In this document: in pieces, positions 43,719-47,208 of the stretch
How the letters are laid out: every line of letters begins with the position of its first letter
Position numbering within the stretch: the stretch's first letter is position 1
Assembly (NCBI GenBank): GCA_033557835.1
Contig: JAWQRO010000235.1
Location: 1 to 47,208 of the forward strand
From: Helochares maculicollis
Lineage: Eukaryota; Arthropoda; Insecta; Coleoptera; Hydrophilidae
Direction of reading: 5' to 3'
DNA length: 47,208 nucleotides
Notes under the pieces: model-generated
Told to the model about the DNA's origin: nothing
The model's database searches: none
Seen by the model: the letters and a program-made list of their open reading frames with translations, nothing else
Program-made: the position numbers and the translations under genes

Positions 43719-45249
43719 TTTTATGTAAATGTGTTTGTATAAATGTTCAATTGGGAAGTTGCAATACACTATCACTTATACTACAATGTTCTTTTTCTAC
43801 ATTCAGCACACATATCATTACACAATCATCATTTCATGTGTATAGTTACTACAGGTAAAATTCCTTAAATAATCACAGAAACTTATATTCTATCAATTTG
43901 TTTTATATCTTTAATTTATTATTAACTAATAGTTCACAATTGAAATAATAATATCTTTAACACAAACAGATCATAGTATAAACTTTGTAATTGAATTATT
44001 TGAATAATCTGTATTTTTCTTCACTCAGCAACAAGGAAGCAGATGTAACTAAATTGGTGTATGTGATGTATGTGTGAATCAAATATTTACTTTTACCAAT
44101 GGTGATAATTGTCTAAACATAAAATTTTAGTAAATATTTGCATGCCTATTTGTAAACAGGAGTGGATTGGTTTTTGTAGTTATTTGTTGCTATAGTCAAG
44201 GAAAATTAATTAAATTATTTACATAAATCCAATACAAAGTTTATATTTGACTAATAGAGAATGTTTTATCTATTAAAAATCTGGTTTGAGCCTTATGAAG
44301 TAAATAGATAAATAGAATTTGTTTATATGCAACTCTTGAATTGAGGACCTGCTTTCAACAGAATACTATAGCACTTTAATTTACCAAATGCAATTTTGAT
44401 ATATCAAATATTAATTTTATATGCGAATGAGATAGCTTATATGAAATTATGCATTAGATAATTATTTCAGGTATAAATTATTTTTAGAAGCCTGAGTACA
44501 TGCGTAGATAAAAGTATTCAGTTGGTTATCACATATAGGCTTACTCAACACTTATGACCAAACAGTACATAGCTTTATCGGTTTATTACTACACTATATC
44601 AAGAAAAACATGCAAATGTATGCACATAAGTATCAATTTAAGAAATAATTTTTCTTAAGGTAAACTTCCGCTAAAACTCCCATGGGATGAAGAGCTTTTT
44701 ATATTATCACATTGTGGCTCATAACTTTATAATTTTTAGCATCTTTCTGTATCAATGTGTAATCAATCAACTTCAATACATGCATAATAAATGATCCTTT
44801 GCTCAGCTCCTATATAATTATTTGCACTTGCAAAATTCCTAACTTTTCCAATTTTTATGACTCACAATGACTGCCTTCTTTAAATATGCTCAATGAAAAA
44901 AATATAGTATTTTAAAGAAATGGGGTCTCTGAAAATGTATTGACTCCAGGGAATATTCGGGCCGTACGCAACCGGCTATACACGAAGGTCTATGATGCAT
45001 AACCTCATCATAATTTAATCCAGGGAACATCCGTTTAATGTCAAAGTGCGTTTTATCTGCACTGCCAACATTTTTTTTAAATGTCGATAATCACACAATC
45101 CTTATCACGTTTTTCAAGCTTCTGGTGATGTTTATAAACCAATGCAATAGAAAAAAATTCGCTCATATGCTCAACCATGTGAAACACTAATGTTTTGAGT
45201 GTTTCTCAATTTTAGTTTTATTTATATTTTTCGATTATTTGGTCGAAAT
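43719..45249. other. Intergenic between DPYD and the last gene
   Basis: AT-rich, with no ORF, RNA gene or recognised repeat. The stretch 44940-45010 is less AT-rich and may belong to the promoter of the next gene. TTTCTCAATTTTAG near 45205-45218 could be a 3' splice site in its leader. Confidence 0.4.
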
Positions 45250-45631
45250 ATGACAACAGCTTTACAGACTTCAGAAGTAGAAATCGAGTCCAGTTGTAAC
45301 ACAAATTTACCTCCTAACAGCCCTGTTAACAGTAAGTATGAACATATTTTTTCAACAATGTTCATCTGATATTATTTCCAATTATGTATTTATTGTGCAT
45401 CATTACATTAGTTTTTGTCTAAGCATTTCCATTTTTTAAAGGAACCCTCTACATATGTCGAAGAATTCAGTCACTGAAAGATACTGACAAAAAACCAGAG
45501 AAATGGAAAAATTACTTGAAAATGCGCTCGATGCTTTTAAAGCAACGATGCAGCAATTCTATAGTAAATTCAGGAGAAAATCGAGGGCTCTCCAAATTAT
45601 TTACAAAGGTAAAATCCATCAGCCTAATGTG
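45250..45631 (+). CDS. Unrecognised small gene, first coding exons
   Basis: Two exons join in frame. 45250-45331 (27 codons plus one base; MTTALQTSEVEIESS...) ends at AGTAAGT. 45442-45608 (56 codons) begins after TTTTTTAAAG. The second exon encodes a basic stretch with YICRRIQSLKD, then KPEKWKNYLKMRSMLLKQR and ENRGLSKLF. At 45609 GTAAAATC could be a donor, in which case the gene continues downstream, possibly outside the window. If it is not spliced the frame stops at 45631, giving a protein of about 91 residues. No domain recognised. The phase match across the intron and the good donor support a real gene. Confidence 0.5.
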
Positions 45632-47188
45632 AGTGATCGAAACAAATTATATCTAATACATACCATCATGCTTATTAAGGAGACTAACAAATAGGACATC
45701 TATTTTATGATGTACATCGAATATTTGAAGCATATCTCGAATTCTACACTAAACAATGCTATACTTCTTGATATAATGTGCTTAACATTTAAATAATATT
45801 TAATTTAAAATAGACTCAAACTACTATTAAGCTGTAGACAACAATTGAAAATTGATATTCTAATTTTAAAGAATCTTCATATTTTTAGTAATGATTCCAT
45901 TTTGATAATTTTATATAAGCAAAAATGAAGATCAAATGTGGATAATTGAAAATGAATATTAGTTTATAAAATATTAGGGAAATACAACAATAATATATTC
46001 TTGATATAAAAGGGTTTCAGTCTGATTCTAATATCTGTATTATTGAATAGAAAATAGACTTGAACTTCTATTAGTCAAACTAATAACAAAAATGAAGTGA
46101 TTTTACTGCAACAATAATTTATTTTGGATATAAATATTATATTTTATTAACCCTCCTGAGTAATTTGTTTTTTTACTAAATGGGAAATTTTCTTGTAAAT
46201 CTCATACTGTAAGTCCAGTAATCAAGAAAATGCTGAAATATTTTGTCAAGGGACAAGTTTTTTATCTAAAATGTTGTATTAAAGCACATATTTTATGTTA
46301 TAAACATACATATTAATATGTGCCTGGCCTGGCCTGACATCGCAAATATCACAAATGTCTGTGATTAATCATGAGTACTAGTTTCAACTTGATTCCTATA
46401 AAACTTTGATCATGCTTTGTCTCTGGATTTTAAGTAACATTTGTCATAAATAATAAAATTCTTGTTATTGGAGATAAAAATGATTTTAAAGCAATTCTTA
46501 TTTTGATTAGACATTGCTTGGTAGAAAATACTACTCAGGGGAAGGAATGATTTGATAGATATTATGATACTACTACTGCATTTTACACAACAGTAAAAAA
46601 CTTTATACATTGTATTATTTTGAATGATCTAAAAATTTCAGTGAGGGAAGTACCTGTTATTGTAAAGTATTTTATAAAAGATATTCTTTATATATTTTGT
46701 TATGAAAAAACATTTTTTTTGTAAGTATTACAGTCTTTACGAATCAGCTAAAATAAACTGTGCTTTAATGACTCAGAACTCTCTTCTTTGGCATTGATTC
46801 AATCAAATAGAATTGAATGGATTTGTATCGTTGATAAAATTGACGAGCTATAGGTTAATTATTACACGCTGAAATGCAGTTTGCTCGAAAGAGACTTTGA
46901 ATAATGTATAATATTAATTTCAAAAGTAAAAATTGTTTTTATGTTCCCATGTAGTGGTTACATGTCTTCCTTCTCATGTCATAATTTTGTCATATTCTGT
47001 ATTATTATTTAGTTATCCAGAGATATTTTTCATGCAAATGTAAGTTAAACATATATATAATTGATGTTAATATTATGATTTAAGCGCTATTTAGTATCTA
47101 TAAATGTTTATTAAGCTTTTAGTCTTAACAGTTTCGCTTCATTTTAACAAGAAGCATCGTCAGAAGTGATGATTTTATTTATTTTATG
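45632..47188. other. AT-rich tail, no feature recognised
   Basis: No ORF of quality, RNA gene or known element. It would be intron of the last gene if the donor at 45609 is used, otherwise 3' UTR and intergenic DNA. Confidence 0.4.
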
Positions 47189-47208
47189 TTGATATCATAT
47201 ATATATAT
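47189..47208. repeat. AT dinucleotide microsatellite at the window end
   Basis: Alternating AT tract closing the window, similar to the one at its start. Confidence 0.8.

Noticed and set aside
1..47208. CRISPR arrays, operons, bacterial ribosome binding sites or integrated viral genes
   Set aside because: Spliced genes and eukaryotic elements throughout. No regularly spaced short repeats and no viral hallmark proteins seen.

Overview
The window is an AT-rich piece of an insect nuclear genome. It has spliced genes with GT-AG introns, several-kilobase introns, and many decayed mariner, Tc1, hAT and non-LTR elements. A beetle or another mariner-rich insect is plausible, but the sequence alone does not settle the order. 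There is no sign of bacterial, organellar or viral origin.

All recognised genes are on the + strand. (1) 80-1558: the complete uninterrupted coding exon of the Tat-SF1/HTATSF1 splicing factor, just after a 3' splice site, so its 5' leader lies outside the window. (2) 4659-18294: Rac1 in four exons whose lengths give exactly 192 residues, followed by about 3 kb of repeat-free probable 3' UTR. (3) 28917-43713: dihydropyrimidine dehydrogenase (DPYD) in eleven exons that sum to exactly 1030 codons plus stop, carrying the Fe-S, FAD, NADPH, FMN and active-site motifs. (4) 29640-30161: an intronless 173-residue ORF of unknown function inside DPYD intron 1. (5) 45250-45631: the first exons of an unrecognised small gene.

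Most of the rest is fossil mobile DNA. Rac1 intron 1 holds reverse-transcriptase and RNase H remnants, an internally deleted mariner of about 310 bp, and a DDE transposase relic. Rac1 intron 2 holds a nest: a Tc1-like element (12419-16392, TIRs flanked by TA) that contains a mariner relic, itself split by a LINE with a poly-A tail and an 8-bp target duplication, plus a second mariner. Between Rac1 and DPYD are a head-to-tail cluster of an unnamed repeat family, a hAT fragment, a nearly full-length 1245-bp mariner and a diverged duplicated segment. DPYD introns 2 and 3 hold a LINE relic with RT and RNase H domains, a hAT relic, and a further copy of the unnamed repeat.

The genes are not known to share a pathway: one acts in splicing, one in cytoskeletal signalling and one in pyrimidine catabolism. 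I found no convincing new multi-gene system. The most novel items are the intron-nested ORF, the unnamed repeat family, the nested-transposon stratigraphy and the unidentified gene at the 3' end.
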